In this document: positions 46,680-56,378 of the stretch, one piece after another
Position numbering within the stretch: the stretch's first letter is position 1
How the letters are laid out: every line of letters begins with the position of its first letter
From: Colwellia psychrerythraea
Lineage (GTDB): Bacteria > Pseudomonadota > Gammaproteobacteria > Enterobacterales > Alteromonadaceae
Length of the DNA stretch: 64,000 nt
Assembly: GCF_000764225.1 (NCBI RefSeq)
Contig: NZ_JQED01000055.1
Location: 248,001-312,000, forward strand
Direction of reading: 5' to 3'
Made by a program: the position numbers and the translations under genes
The notes under the pieces: model-generated
Databases searched by the model: none
The model's input: the letters and a program-made list of their open reading frames with translations, nothing else
What the model was told of the DNA's origin: nothing

Positions 46680-46901
46680 TGTCATGAATTCAATGGTTTA
46701 TTTTAATTGAATAGCGCCGGAATACTTGAATAATTGATGTTTAAAACATATTTCACTCAAGTGCTACAGTCTTGACCTACTGGTTTAACCATATTAGTAT
46801 AACTTTACTGATTAAGGTCTGACCTCTTTTAATTAAATGGAATTGAGGGGAGTAATCAACTTAAGCAGAGTGATAAACAATATATTAAAAAGGATTTAAT
46901 T
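46680..46901. other. Intergenic region after nagP
   Basis: About 220 bp with no gene or operator that I can support; it should hold the promoter of the following small gene. Confidence 0.45.
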
Positions 46902-47117
46902 ATGTGTGAAGCTAAAAGGAAAGTAACGGTCATCTATTGTTGTGATAAAGATTTATCTATGTATCGCAAAACGCAGTGTTTTAGCTTGAATGCCTATGGA
47001 GATATGATTATTCCACAGAACTTTAAGCGTGGTAAAACCATAGTGGCAGTTTGTGACGGTGAAATAGATGTTATCAATAGTGTAGGTGATAAACTTGTGA
47101 ACGAGTACTGGCATTAA
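46902..47117 (+). CDS. Small conserved hypothetical protein (TIGR02922-like)
   Basis: 71 residues with AAAAAGG before the ATG. A compact beta-rich sequence, 'VTVIYCCDKDLSMYRKTQCFSL', then 'GDMIIPQNFKRGKTIVAVCDGEIDVINSVGD'. From memory it resembles the small TIGR02922 family of Colwellia, Shewanella and vibrios, function unknown. Closed by its own terminator, so a monocistronic unit. Confidence 0.65.
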   Translation: MCEAKRKVTVIYCCDKDLSMYRKTQCFSLNAYGDMIIPQNFKRGKTIVAVCDGEIDVINSVGDKLVNEYWH

Positions 47118-47145
47118 TAGTTATTGCAGGTCTTCAGCATAAATA

Positions 47146-47172
47146 AAAAGGTGACATGGTGTCACCTTTTTT
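47146..47172. terminator. Terminator after the small gene, possibly bidirectional
   Basis: AAAAGGTGAC / GTCACCTTTT stem with ATGGT loop. The A and T flanks would let it act for the ccmE side too. Confidence 0.8.
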
Positions 47173-47274
47173 GTGTCTATATTGATAAATAATCACTCTC
47201 TTCAATCAATGCCATGCCTTTAAGCCTTTCATTCTCAATGAGTGGAGAATAACTTAATGGGCTTGCTATTTATG

Positions 47275-47802
47275 TTAATTATCTTTGCTTTGTAACTGTT
47301 TATCACTGTAAGTAGCTTTATCGTGTTTTTGTCCTGCAGCCTCGGCTAATTCTGCTGGCATATAGTTTTCATCATGCTTAGCAAGTACTTCACTGGCTTC
47401 AATACTTAAGCCCGTTGGTGGATGTTCTGCCAACGTACCATTAGCAACAATGCCTTGTCCTTCACGAAAAAGATCAGGCAAGATGCCTTCGTAATAAACG
47501 GTTATCATCGGGTCGCTATCATTGAAAACAATAGGCATCGCCATGTCACTAAGTTTAAATGAAACCTTAAGGTTGTTTGGATCACGTTTGACAGAGCCGG
47601 GTACTACTAAACCACCGATACGAATACGCTGGCCAACGCTTGGTTTTAATCCCGTATCTTTTTTCCCTTGCGTGATTTCAGATGGAGTAAAAAATAAATC
47701 AATATTTTGACTTAAGGCATATAAAACAAGACCTGAAACTATACCTATACCTATAAGGATAGAGCCAACAATAGCAAGACGTTTTTTACGGCGTGGATTC
47801 AT
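47275..47802 (-). CDS. ccmE: Cytochrome c maturation heme chaperone CcmE
   Basis: 175 residues. N-terminal anchor (about 8-30) then the periplasmic OB fold. H143 in 'LAKHDENYMP' is the heme-attaching His of the family and Y147 the conserved Tyr. Hands heme to CcmF. Last gene of the minus-strand ccmABCDE run; its start abuts the ccmD stop. Confidence 0.95.
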   Translation of the reverse strand: MNPRRKKRLAIVGSILIGIGIVSGLVLYALSQNIDLFFTPSEITQGKKDTGLKPSVGQRIRIGGLVVPGSVKRDPNNLKVSFKLSDMAMPIVFNDSDPMITVYYEGILPDLFREGQGIVANGTLAEHPPTGLSIEASEVLAKHDENYMPAELAEAAGQKHDKATYSDKQLQSKDN

Positions 47803-48035
47803 TATTCAGTTACCTCGTTTAATGCTTTATTTTGTTGCTTGCGAAGCGCTTTGGCTTGGCGAAGTTTATCTTCACGCTGCTTACGCTTAGCTATTTGTGT
47901 GATTATTTTCTGATGACCTGCTTTAGAGCTGATCAAGAGACATGCAAGTATCAAAGCGGCGGCGCCAAAAGAAAGCCAGACATAAAAGCCATACCCGCCC
48001 ATATTGATGAATTCGCTAAAACTATTAAATTGCAT
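47802..48035 (-). CDS. ccmD: Heme exporter protein CcmD
   Basis: 77 residues: 'FINMGGYGFYVWLSFGAAALIL' start (one membrane segment, about 13-38) and a long basic, Lys/Arg/Gln-rich cytoplasmic tail. Needed for release of holo-CcmE from CcmABC. It sits between ccmC and ccmE as usual. Confidence 0.88.
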   Translation of the reverse strand: MQFNSFSEFINMGGYGFYVWLSFGAAALILACLLISSKAGHQKIITQIAKRKQREDKLRQAKALRKQQNKALNEVTE

Positions 48036-48080
48036 TGAGTGCTCTCCAACTACCTTGCTAATTTTGTATTGTTACCGTAA

Positions 48081-48827
48081 TTATTGACTTGAGTTATTTT
48101 TCACTAGTTCACGTACCCAAGGACGAATACTATTACGTGCTAGAATTTCATTACGAAAACGTAGACAAATAATCACGCCAACTAATAAGGAAAAGCCTAT
48201 AAAGCAAAAGATGAAAGGCCATAACATATCAAGTGACATAGATGGTTTACCTAATTTACTTACCGTAGACCCTTGATGAAGAGTATTCCACCAGTCAACA
48301 GAGTACTTAATAATTGGAATATTGATCACACCGACAAGTGTTAAAATTCCGGCAGCTTTACCTGCTAAGTTTTTATCTTCAAAAGCGTTGTGTAAAGCAA
48401 TGACACCTAAATATAAAAACAATAAAATAAGCTCTGAGGTCAATCGGGCATCCCAAATCCACCAAGTTCCCCACATGGGTTTACCCCAAGCAGCACCGGT
48501 AATAAGTGCAATTGCAGTAAAACTTGCGCCAACGGGTGCCATGGCTGCTGCAGAGGCGTCAGCTAGTTTTAATTGCCATACTAAGCTGCTAAACGCAGCT
48601 ACTGCCATGGCAAAATAAATGCCCATTGATAAAGACGCTGCTGGTACATGGATATAGAAAATACGAAAGCTGTGTCCTTGCTGATAATCAGCCGGAGCAA
48701 ACAATAATGCCCATACTAAGCCAATGCTAAGAAAGATTGCCGATAAGACACTTAACCAAGGTAATAACTTATTCGTAAAGTGATAAGACACTTCAGGGTT
48801 TGCATAAGGGTGTAACCATTTCCACAT
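48081..48827 (-). CDS. ccmC: Heme-handling protein CcmC
   Basis: 248 residues with six membrane segments and the tryptophan-rich WWD motif 'WGTWWIWDARLTSE' (about residues 117-130), flanked by heme-ligand His residues. Loads heme onto CcmE. Its ATG overlaps the end of ccmB by one base. Confidence 0.95.
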   Translation of the reverse strand: MWKWLHPYANPEVSYHFTNKLLPWLSVLSAIFLSIGLVWALLFAPADYQQGHSFRIFYIHVPAASLSMGIYFAMAVAAFSSLVWQLKLADASAAAMAPVGASFTAIALITGAAWGKPMWGTWWIWDARLTSELILLFLYLGVIALHNAFEDKNLAGKAAGILTLVGVINIPIIKYSVDWWNTLHQGSTVSKLGKPSMSLDMLWPFIFCFIGFSLLVGVIICLRFRNEILARNSIRPWVRELVKNNSSQ

Positions 48828-49642
48828 CAGTTGGTACTCACTTTTAGGGCGGCCCCAACAGCAAAGGGGGCGAGCGTTAAAGATCCAAAAAATAATGCGG
48901 CGATTATAGCAAGTTGACCGCTGTAAGGTAAGCCAAGCGCGGCAGTATCTATCGCGCTGGTGGCAAAAATTAGAACAGGAATGTAAAGAGGTAAAACAAG
49001 TAAGCTCAACAATACACCACCTTTTTTAATCCCCACGGTAAGTGCAACGCCAACTGCACCTAGTAGGCTAAGTACCGGTGTACCCAGTAATAAAGTCAGT
49101 AATAATGCGGTGTAACTGTTTTCGTCCAAATGCAGTAGCACTGCCAACAGTGGTGCGATTAAAATCAGCGGTAAGCCGGTAATTAACCAATGAGCAAATA
49201 TTTTAGCTAAGACCAAAATAAAAATGGGGTGTGGGCTTAGTAGCATTTGTTCAAGTGAACCATCATGGTGATCGGATTTAAATAATCGGTCCAATGATAA
49301 AAGAGTGGCCAATAATGCTGCTACCCAAATAATTCCCGGAGCAATACGGCTTAACGTTTGAGCTTCGGGGCCAATACCTAAAGGAAAAAGCGTTACCACA
49401 ATAACAAAAAATAATAATGGATTAATCATGTCATCTTTATGGCGCATAGCTATAGTGAGATCACGTTTTAATACCAACATAAAGGCATGACGATAAGAAA
49501 GCGGCTGTAATGGCTGTGCACTGCTAATTAGAGGGCTACTATCATTAGCAGTACTCTCTATTAGCGCTTCATCGATCAATATCTTATCGATTTTGCCTAC
49601 GATATTTTCAGTCTCATGAGTTGACTGGGCTTTTAAGGTCAT
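48827..49642 (-). CDS. ccmB: Heme exporter permease CcmB
   Basis: 271 residues as read from ATG at 49642. The core from about residue 50 ('AFMLVLKRDLTIAMRHKDDMINPLLFF') on matches CcmB, with six membrane segments. The first ~48 residues are an extra, non-hydrophobic N-terminus; CcmB is usually about 220-230 residues. A start at 49480 (Met55) would give the usual size but has no clear ribosome-binding site. Works with CcmA. Confidence 0.9.
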   Translation of the reverse strand: MTLKAQSTHETENIVGKIDKILIDEALIESTANDSSPLISSAQPLQPLSYRHAFMLVLKRDLTIAMRHKDDMINPLLFFVIVVTLFPLGIGPEAQTLSRIAPGIIWVAALLATLLSLDRLFKSDHHDGSLEQMLLSPHPIFILVLAKIFAHWLITGLPLILIAPLLAVLLHLDENSYTALLLTLLLGTPVLSLLGAVGVALTVGIKKGGVLLSLLVLPLYIPVLIFATSAIDTAALGLPYSGQLAIIAALFFGSLTLAPFAVGAALKVSTN

Positions 49643-49678
49643 AGGATTCTGTCTCTAACGCTCTTATATAAATGCATA

Positions 49679-50347
49679 TTAATCAAGAGCACTATCATAG
49701 CTGTAATCTAAAGTGATTTTTTTGATTTGTTCAGGTTTAATGCTAATTAAATCTTGGTGAGTCGTTAAAATAACACAACCACCACGCTGAGCATGAAGGG
49801 TAAATAGCTGTTCTAAGCTCGCCACACCTTGCTTATCAATAGCGGTAAAGGGCTCATCTAATATCCAAATAGGCACCGTGCTCTGGTATAAGCGTGCTAA
49901 GGCAATACGTCTATGCTGGCCAGCACTTAAATGTGATGCCAGACTATCTTCAAAGCCAGAAAGGTTGACTTTGGCTAAATTCGCTAAAGAATCTTCAGTA
50001 TTGTAACCATGTAGTGCCAAGTTAAAATCAAGGTTTTCTTCAGCGGTCATCTCACCTTTTACGCCAGATAAATGCCCGAAGTAAAGTAAATTTTGATGGA
50101 ATTCTTCTCGACAACGACTAATTAGCTGTTCTTTATAGAATATTTTTCCATCGTAGGGTTGAGAAAGACCTGATAAAATACGTAATAGACTGGTTTTCCC
50201 TGAGCCATTAGGACCTTCAACTTGCACAATATCACCGGGATTGATTTGAAGTGATAATTCATCAAATAACAAGCGTTCTTCTCGGATGCATGTCAGTTTT
50301 TTAGCACTGATCAAAGGGGTTGCGTTTTTTTTGGACAATGTATTCAC
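49679..50347 (-). CDS. ccmA: Heme exporter ATP-binding protein CcmA
   Basis: 222 residues. Walker A GPNGSGKTSL, signature 'LSAGQHRRIALAR' and Walker B 'IWILDEPF' with the CcmA-typical 'GVKGEMTAEENLDFNLALHG'. Energises release of holo-CcmE. First gene of the minus-strand run; ccmB follows after 36 bp. Confidence 0.93.
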   Translation of the reverse strand: MNTLSKKNATPLISAKKLTCIREERLLFDELSLQINPGDIVQVEGPNGSGKTSLLRILSGLSQPYDGKIFYKEQLISRCREEFHQNLLYFGHLSGVKGEMTAEENLDFNLALHGYNTEDSLANLAKVNLSGFEDSLASHLSAGQHRRIALARLYQSTVPIWILDEPFTAIDKQGVASLEQLFTLHAQRGGCVILTTHQDLISIKPEQIKKITLDYSYDSALD

Positions 50348-50646
50348 TATTCTTTTTCAACGTTTTGTTAAAGTCTATTACATCAAGCTAGGAGACTGAA
50401 TTCTAGCGTATGTTTGTCGAGTAATTCTTGATATGGATCGTATAATCACTTTGGGTGATATAATACCATAGCCGACATTAACATAGCCCAAGAAACTTGT
50501 AACATTATGAAACAACTTGAGTCGTTAATTTACATTAATATTTGAATCTATAAAATGTTAGTATGACGCGATAATTTTTAGCCTAATTAGTATTGTTTAC
50601 TAATTACTCATGGTTAATAGTTTTTTGAAGTAAAGCGGAGAACCCA
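50348..50646. other. Divergent promoter region ccmA / ccmF
   Basis: 299 bp separating the two halves of the ccm cluster. TATAAT occurs at 50441-50446 without a well-spaced -35. No operator recognised. Confidence 0.5.
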
Positions 50647-52713
50647 ATGATACCCGATATGGTAGCAACACAAATGCCTGAGCTTATACCTGAACTTGGT
50701 CACTTAGCCCTTATAATTGCTTTAGCATTTGCTATTTGCTTAGCGATAATCCCATTAATAGGTGTTCATAGCCCTGAGCAGAGTTCTTTAAAGAAACTCA
50801 TGACTTATGCTAGACCACTGACTTACGGTATGTTCTTTTTCACTGGTATCAGCATTGTTATTCTTGCTTACAGTTTTGTCGTAGACGATTTTTCCATTAA
50901 GTATATCGCTAGTCATTCTAATACTCATTTACCCTATTATTTTAAAATTAGTGCTGTTTGGGGGGGACATGAAGGCTCATTATTATTGTGGGTATTTTCA
51001 TTAACTGCTTGGACAGCTGCTGTTGCGCGTTATTCTAAAGATATTGATGAAGAGTTTGTCTCTCGTGTGTTAGCCGTCATGGGCATGATTGCTATCGGAT
51101 TTATTGCTTTTACTTTGCTAACTTCTAATCCATTTGATCGCTTGTGGCCGAATGTGCCAATGGAAGGACGTGATTTGAATCCATTGCTACAAGATGTTGG
51201 TTTAATCATTCATCCGCCATTGTTATATTTGGGTTATGTTGGTTTCGCTGTTGCTTTTGCTTTTGCTGTGGCCGCTTTGATGGCTGGAAAAATGGATGCT
51301 GCCTGGGCCCGTTGGTCTCGTCCTTGGACGGTAGGCGCATGGATGTTCTTAACTATGGGTATCGCATTAGGCAGCTGGTGGGCATACTATGAACTTGGTT
51401 GGGGCGGCTGGTGGTTCTGGGATCCTGTGGAAAATGCATCCTTTATGCCTTGGCTTGTTGGTACAGCACTAATACATTCTTTAGCTGTGACTGAAAAGCG
51501 TGGCACTTTTAGAAACTGGACAATTTTACTGGCAATATTTGCTTTTGGTTTGAGCTTATTAGGTACATTTCTAGTACGTTCAGGGGTGATTACTTCGGTG
51601 CATTCATTTGCTGCAGATCCTTCTCGCGGTATCTTTATACTTATGATCCTTGCTATTGCGATAGGTGGCTCTTTAACGCTATACGCTTTTAGAGCAAGCA
51701 CAGTAGCGAGTTTTTCACGCTTTGCCTTTTATTCACGTGAAACGGCGCTACTTTTGTGTAACGTTATTTTGGTTGTTGCAGCAGTTACCGTACTGTTAGG
51801 TACATTATATCCATTATTAGTTGATGCTTTAGGTTACGGAAAAATCTCAGTTGGTCCGCCGTACTTTAATGCTGTCTTTGTTCCTATCATGAGTATTTTA
51901 TTTATCATTATGGGAATAGGGCCTTTAATCCGTTGGAAAAAGGCGAAACAAGGCGAATTACGTAAGCGATTATTAAGCCCTTCAGTTTTTAGTATTGCTT
52001 TTGGTTTATTATTTCCAGTGATCTACGGTGGAGAGTTTAATGCCTTAGTTGCCATGGGAATAGCATTAGCAACTTGGGTTTTCTTAGTGGTTGTCAAAGA
52101 AGTTGTAAACCAATATCAACTAGCCGGAAAATTAACGACAAGTCATTTAGGTATGGCAACAGCCCACGCGGGTATTGCTATCACGATTGTTGGTGTAACA
52201 ATCGTTTCAATGTATGAAAGCGAAACTAATGTCAAAATGGAATTAAATGAAAAAGTAATTATTTCAGGTTACGAAATAGAGTTTAAGGGCATTAAGCATG
52301 TTGAAGGACCAAATTATAGTGCAGAGCAAGGCCAATTAAATATTTATAAGGTTACGGGTCCTAACGAAAGTGAGTTTGTTAGCTTACTCAAGCCAGAACG
52401 ACGCTCTTATCGTGTACAAACCATGGGCATGACTGAAGCAGGAATTGATCCTGGTTTGTTCCGCGACGTATATGTTGCTTTAGGTGACCCATTACCAGAA
52501 GGAGCATGGGCTATTCGAGTACATTACAAACCATTTGTTCGTTGGATATGGTTAGGGGCAATTTTCATGAGTGTAGGTGGTATTATGTCAATGCTTGATA
52601 AGCGTTATCGCCGTAGAAAATCAGTCGTTGCTAGCTCGCCTGTCATTGCTGATTCACTGACAAGTGTCGTGGCTGCTACGCCAACAAATACAGCAAAAGT
52701 ATCGGAGACATAA
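50647..52713 (+). CDS. ccmF: Heme lyase subunit CcmF
   Basis: 688 residues with about 14-15 membrane segments. 'KISAVWGGHEGSLLLWV' and the WWD motif 'WGGWWFWDPVENASFMPWL' are diagnostic, and conserved His residues flank them. Transfers heme from CcmE to apocytochrome c with CcmH/I. First gene of ccmFGHI, which reads away from ccmA. Confidence 0.96.
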   Translation: MIPDMVATQMPELIPELGHLALIIALAFAICLAIIPLIGVHSPEQSSLKKLMTYARPLTYGMFFFTGISIVILAYSFVVDDFSIKYIASHSNTHLPYYFKISAVWGGHEGSLLLWVFSLTAWTAAVARYSKDIDEEFVSRVLAVMGMIAIGFIAFTLLTSNPFDRLWPNVPMEGRDLNPLLQDVGLIIHPPLLYLGYVGFAVAFAFAVAALMAGKMDAAWARWSRPWTVGAWMFLTMGIALGSWWAYYELGWGGWWFWDPVENASFMPWLVGTALIHSLAVTEKRGTFRNWTILLAIFAFGLSLLGTFLVRSGVITSVHSFAADPSRGIFILMILAIAIGGSLTLYAFRASTVASFSRFAFYSRETALLLCNVILVVAAVTVLLGTLYPLLVDALGYGKISVGPPYFNAVFVPIMSILFIIMGIGPLIRWKKAKQGELRKRLLSPSVFSIAFGLLFPVIYGGEFNALVAMGIALATWVFLVVVKEVVNQYQLAGKLTTSHLGMATAHAGIAITIVGVTIVSMYESETNVKMELNEKVIISGYEIEFKGIKHVEGPNYSAEQGQLNIYKVTGPNESEFVSLLKPERRSYRVQTMGMTEAGIDPGLFRDVYVALGDPLPEGAWAIRVHYKPFVRWIWLGAIFMSVGGIMSMLDKRYRRRKSVVASSPVIADSLTSVVAATPTNTAKVSET

Positions 52714-52715
52714 TT

Positions 52716-53264
52716 ATGGGTAAGCTAATTCGTTTTTTACCCTTGGTATTAGTCATTGCATTAGGTGTCGTGTTATATCGTGGTTTATCACTTAATCCAC
52801 AAGACATGCCGTCGGCACTTGTTGGTAAGACTATGCCAGCCTTTTCACTGCAATCACTTAATAATAGTGAAAAAATGGTCACTCAGGCAGATCTCCTTGG
52901 TGATATTGTTCTGATTAATGTATGGGCTACTTGGTGTCCAACGTGTAAATATGAGCATCCTTATTTAGTTGATATTGCCAAAGACCCGCAAGTTAAGTTA
53001 TATGGTTTGAATTACAAAGATAATCGTGATGGTGCAATGCAATGGTTGCAAAATTATGAAGATCCTTATGTGTTTTCTATTTTTGATGAAGAAGGCACTT
53101 TAGGCTTAGATCTTGGGGTTTATGGCGCTCCAGAAACGTTTGTCATTGACCATCATGGTATTATCCGTAAACGTTTTGCTGGTGCAATCGATACACGCGT
53201 TTGGCGTCGTGAATTTGAGCCATTAATTGCTCAGCTAGTTGAAGAAAAAAAGCAGGGGAAATAA
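52716..53264 (+). CDS. ccmG: Periplasmic thiol:disulfide protein CcmG/DsbE
   Basis: 182 residues: N-terminal anchor (about 5-24), then a thioredoxin fold with WATWCPTC (C74, C77) and the family's 'GVYGAPETFVIDHHG' with cis-Pro. Keeps the heme-binding CXXCH cysteines of apocytochrome c reduced. ATG lies 2 bp after the ccmF stop. Confidence 0.94.
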   Translation: MGKLIRFLPLVLVIALGVVLYRGLSLNPQDMPSALVGKTMPAFSLQSLNNSEKMVTQADLLGDIVLINVWATWCPTCKYEHPYLVDIAKDPQVKLYGLNYKDNRDGAMQWLQNYEDPYVFSIFDEEGTLGLDLGVYGAPETFVIDHHGIIRKRFAGAIDTRVWRREFEPLIAQLVEEKKQGK

Positions 53265-53265
53265 C

Positions 53266-53733
53266 ATGCGTTTACTCAGTCTATTTATAGCTACTTTGAT
53301 ATTTTCCTTGAGTGCGAATATCGTTGCTGCAAGTCCTGTAGATACTTATGAATTTGATGATGAAGTGACAAAAATTCGCTTTCAAGCACTAAGTAAAGAG
53401 TTACGATGTCCTAAATGTCAAAACCAAAATTTAGCGGATTCAAATTCACCTATTGCAGCCGATTTACGCAGAGAGCTTTATGAGTTATTGCAACAAGGTA
53501 AAGCGGACAGTGAAATTGTTGATTTCATGGTAGATCGTTATGGTGAATTTGTTTTATATCGCCCAAGAGTTTCTGAATTGACTTACGTTTTATGGTTTGG
53601 TCCAGCAGTGTTGATTTTGTTAGGGATTATAATAGTCATTGTGATTGTTCGCAGAAAACCTGTCGACAAAAAAAACTTGTCTCTATCATCAGAACAGCAA
53701 GAGAAGCTTAAAAACTTAACAAACGATAAATAG
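53266..53733 (+). CDS. ccmH: Cytochrome c maturation thiol protein CcmH
   Basis: 155 residues from ATG at 53266, which has AGGGGAA upstream; the start at 53239 inside ccmG is rejected. Signal peptide about 1-22, the redox motif LRCPKCQNQN (C48, C51) and one membrane segment near 105-125. Separate from CcmI here, as in many gammaproteobacteria other than E. coli. Confidence 0.93.
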   Translation: MRLLSLFIATLIFSLSANIVAASPVDTYEFDDEVTKIRFQALSKELRCPKCQNQNLADSNSPIAADLRRELYELLQQGKADSEIVDFMVDRYGEFVLYRPRVSELTYVLWFGPAVLILLGIIIVIVIVRRKPVDKKNLSLSSEQQEKLKNLTNDK

Positions 53734-53823
53734 GTATAGCAATCGGAATAATACTTACTAAGTAATTAATAACTCTGATTGATATTAGCACGCGATAAAT
53801 TAAAAGAAGTAGTAGATAGCATT

Positions 53824-55104
53824 ATGGAATTTTTAGTAATAGGCCTTATATTTTTAATTTTATTATTATTGATTGTATGGCGTCCTTTCTTTAAACAGAA
53901 GACACAAGATGTTCGTGTAGATAGCAGTTTGCGTGATGAAACCAATATCCGCTTATATCATGAGCACAAAAAAGAGATTGAAAAAGATTACGGCGAAGGG
54001 GGGATTGATGAAGAAAACTATCAATATCTCTTAGCTGAACTTGATAAGACTCTATTGCAAGATATTGAAAGTAACTCAACAGAAGAAAAAGCTATCACTA
54101 AGGTAAGTAAAACTTATTCACCTTTTTGGCCGCTAGGTTTGAGTGTCTTTATTATCATTTTCTCAGTTGCGCTTTATAACAAACAGGGCAGCTATAAGAT
54201 CATTACTCAACTACCTACAGGCCATGGTCAACAAGAAATAAAATCGCAAGAAGAAATGCTTAGACAGCGTGAAATTGAGGCGATGGCACATATTGAAAAA
54301 CTACAACAACATATTGATTCTAACCCTGACGATAGTGAGGCTTGGTATAACTTGGGACAAACCTATGTAGCCGTTGGTGGTTTTGATGAAGCGGTTATTG
54401 CATTTAAACGAGTGATCAAAATTGAAGGGGAGCACGCCGATATTTTAGGGGCAATTGCACAAGCGCTTTATTACAAAAATGATCAACAGATTAGTGTTCA
54501 GGTACAAGAATATATTGATAAAGCTTTAGCTCTAGATATCAATGATCCTTCAACCAATATCTTACTAGGTATGCACAGTTTTATTGGTGAAAACTATCAA
54601 AAGGCTATCACTCACTGGCAGCGTGTTATCGATGCAAATAATCAAGGCGTCAATATTACTGCGCTAAAAGAAGCGGTCGCTGAAGCTAAAAATAGACTTG
54701 GCATAACAGTAGAAACCCCGAAACAAATGCCACAAGTCGAGTCAGGTTCGGGACCACAATTAAAAGTGAATGTCAGCTTGTCAGCTGAAGTTGCAAAGCA
54801 AATGGCACAAGGTGAAGATCGTGTGGTATTTATTTATGCCGTGCCTACTAATGGTCAGCGTATGCCGCTAGCAGCTGTTAAAATGAAAGCGAGCGATTTA
54901 CCTACCGTAGTAGTGCTGAATAATAGCCAAGCGATGACCAGCGAGAATAATTTAAGTAGCGTAGAGAAAGTGCATATATATGCCATTGTTTCAAAGCAAG
55001 GTGGCGTTGGTATTAAATCAGGTGACTATAAAGCAGAAGCGCTTGGTATTGATGTAAATCGCAGTGAAATACTTGAATTAGTGGTAAATAATCTAGTTGA
55101 GTAA
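53824..55104 (+). CDS. ccmI: Cytochrome c maturation TPR protein CcmI
   Basis: 426 residues from ATG at 53824 (the TTG at 53779 lies in the spacer). Two membrane segments (about 3-22 and 95-115) with a cytoplasmic loop, then TPRs (about 150-260; 'SEAWYNLGQTYVAVGGFDEAVIAFKRV') that hold apocytochrome c, then a C-terminal periplasmic beta domain. Length and layout match CcmI/NrfG-like proteins. Confidence 0.9.
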   Translation: MEFLVIGLIFLILLLLIVWRPFFKQKTQDVRVDSSLRDETNIRLYHEHKKEIEKDYGEGGIDEENYQYLLAELDKTLLQDIESNSTEEKAITKVSKTYSPFWPLGLSVFIIIFSVALYNKQGSYKIITQLPTGHGQQEIKSQEEMLRQREIEAMAHIEKLQQHIDSNPDDSEAWYNLGQTYVAVGGFDEAVIAFKRVIKIEGEHADILGAIAQALYYKNDQQISVQVQEYIDKALALDINDPSTNILLGMHSFIGENYQKAITHWQRVIDANNQGVNITALKEAVAEAKNRLGITVETPKQMPQVESGSGPQLKVNVSLSAEVAKQMAQGEDRVVFIYAVPTNGQRMPLAAVKMKASDLPTVVVLNNSQAMTSENNLSSVEKVHIYAIVSKQGGVGIKSGDYKAEALGIDVNRSEILELVVNNLVE

Positions 55105-55149
55105 CAAATCGACTTTTACGCTATAACTTAAAAAAGAAGAAAAAGTCAC

Positions 55150-56214
55150 ATGAAATCTCGCTTTAGTGGACGTAAACAAAATAGTGGTAATTCAGTTGAA
55201 GGAAAGAAAAGCTCAACAACAGCGGTATTGTTAACTAATTTAGGCTCACCGGATGAGCCCACGACGGGGGCAGTACGTCGTTATTTACGAGAATTTTTAT
55301 CTGATCCTCGTGTGGTAGAAATTCCGCGACTAGTGTGGCTTATAATTTTACACGGCATAATTTTACGTATTAGGCCGGCAAAATCGGCCAAATTATATCA
55401 AACGATTTGGCAAGATGATGGTGCACCCTTAATCACTATTACGACTGCACAAAAAGTAAAAATGGCAGCTAAAATTAAATCCCATTACGGTGATAATGTT
55501 ATTGTTGACTTTGCCATGCGTTATGGAAATCCATCAATAGCCAGTGTTTTACAAAAGTTTCAACAACAAGGTGTTGATAAACTTGTTGTATTGCCTCTTT
55601 ACCCTCAATACGCCGGGCCAACAACAGCTTCAACCTTTGATGCCGTTAGTAAAGAGTTACAAAAGTGGCGTTATATACCGTCTATCCATTTTTTGAATAC
55701 TTATCATAATAATCCATTCTATATTCAAGCGTTAGCTGAAACAGTTAAAGAGCATGTGTCAAGCCATGGTAAACCTGAGCGCTTAGTCTTGTCATACCAC
55801 GGCATGCCTGAGCAGTTTCGCAAGTGGGGGGATCCGTATTATGATTTCTGTCAGGAAACGACGCTATTACTAAAAAGAGTCTTACTTGAAAATAATTTAG
55901 GTTTTATTGATGATGAAATTATCATGACTTTTCAATCACGCTTTGGTAAAGCTGAGTGGCTTACCCCCTATACAGATGAAACCCTAGAAAACCTGCCGAA
56001 GCAAGGTATAAAGCATGTTGCGATAATGAGCCCTGCTTTTAGTGCTGATTGCTTAGAAACCCTTGAAGAGTTAATTCATGAAAATAGTGAAGTGTTTTTA
56101 GAGGCAGGTGGTGAAAGTTATCATTATATTGCAGCGTTGAATGATCGTGATGATCATATAGATGCATTGTTTGACGTGTTAGCGCCAACTTTGGGGTCGC
56201 CAGTTCTAAAATAA
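55150..56214 (+). CDS. hemH: Ferrochelatase
   Basis: Inserts Fe(II) into protoporphyrin IX. 354 residues: 'VLLTNLGSPDEPT', 'SYHGMPEQF' with the metal-binding His, 'TFQSRFGKAEWL' and 'SPAFSADCLETLEEL' with the conserved Glu. The first ~25 residues are a basic extension. It follows ccmI by 45 bp, so heme synthesis and cytochrome c assembly may be co-transcribed. Confidence 0.95.
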   Translation: MKSRFSGRKQNSGNSVEGKKSSTTAVLLTNLGSPDEPTTGAVRRYLREFLSDPRVVEIPRLVWLIILHGIILRIRPAKSAKLYQTIWQDDGAPLITITTAQKVKMAAKIKSHYGDNVIVDFAMRYGNPSIASVLQKFQQQGVDKLVVLPLYPQYAGPTTASTFDAVSKELQKWRYIPSIHFLNTYHNNPFYIQALAETVKEHVSSHGKPERLVLSYHGMPEQFRKWGDPYYDFCQETTLLLKRVLLENNLGFIDDEIIMTFQSRFGKAEWLTPYTDETLENLPKQGIKHVAIMSPAFSADCLETLEELIHENSEVFLEAGGESYHYIAALNDRDDHIDALFDVLAPTLGSPVLK

Positions 56215-56344
56215 GCCTCCACATATTATTAATTAATTGCGTGCTAAAACTCACTACTGGTTTAATAAAGGCTAAAAAACTAGGAATAAGTGTAGAAAGC
56301 TGTCAATTATTTAAACTCATTTGCTAAGCCAGGCAAAAATAGTA

Positions 56345-56364
56345 TACTGTTTTAATATACAGTG
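56345..56364 (+). promoter_or_regulatory. LexA (SOS) box before dinB
   Basis: TACTGT-N-box: CTGT at 56347-56350 and ACAG at 56359-56362 separated by TTTAATAT, giving the CTG-N10-CAG SOS pattern, 17 bp before the start codon. Confidence 0.9.
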
Positions 56365-56378
56365 TTTTGGGCGGGCAA

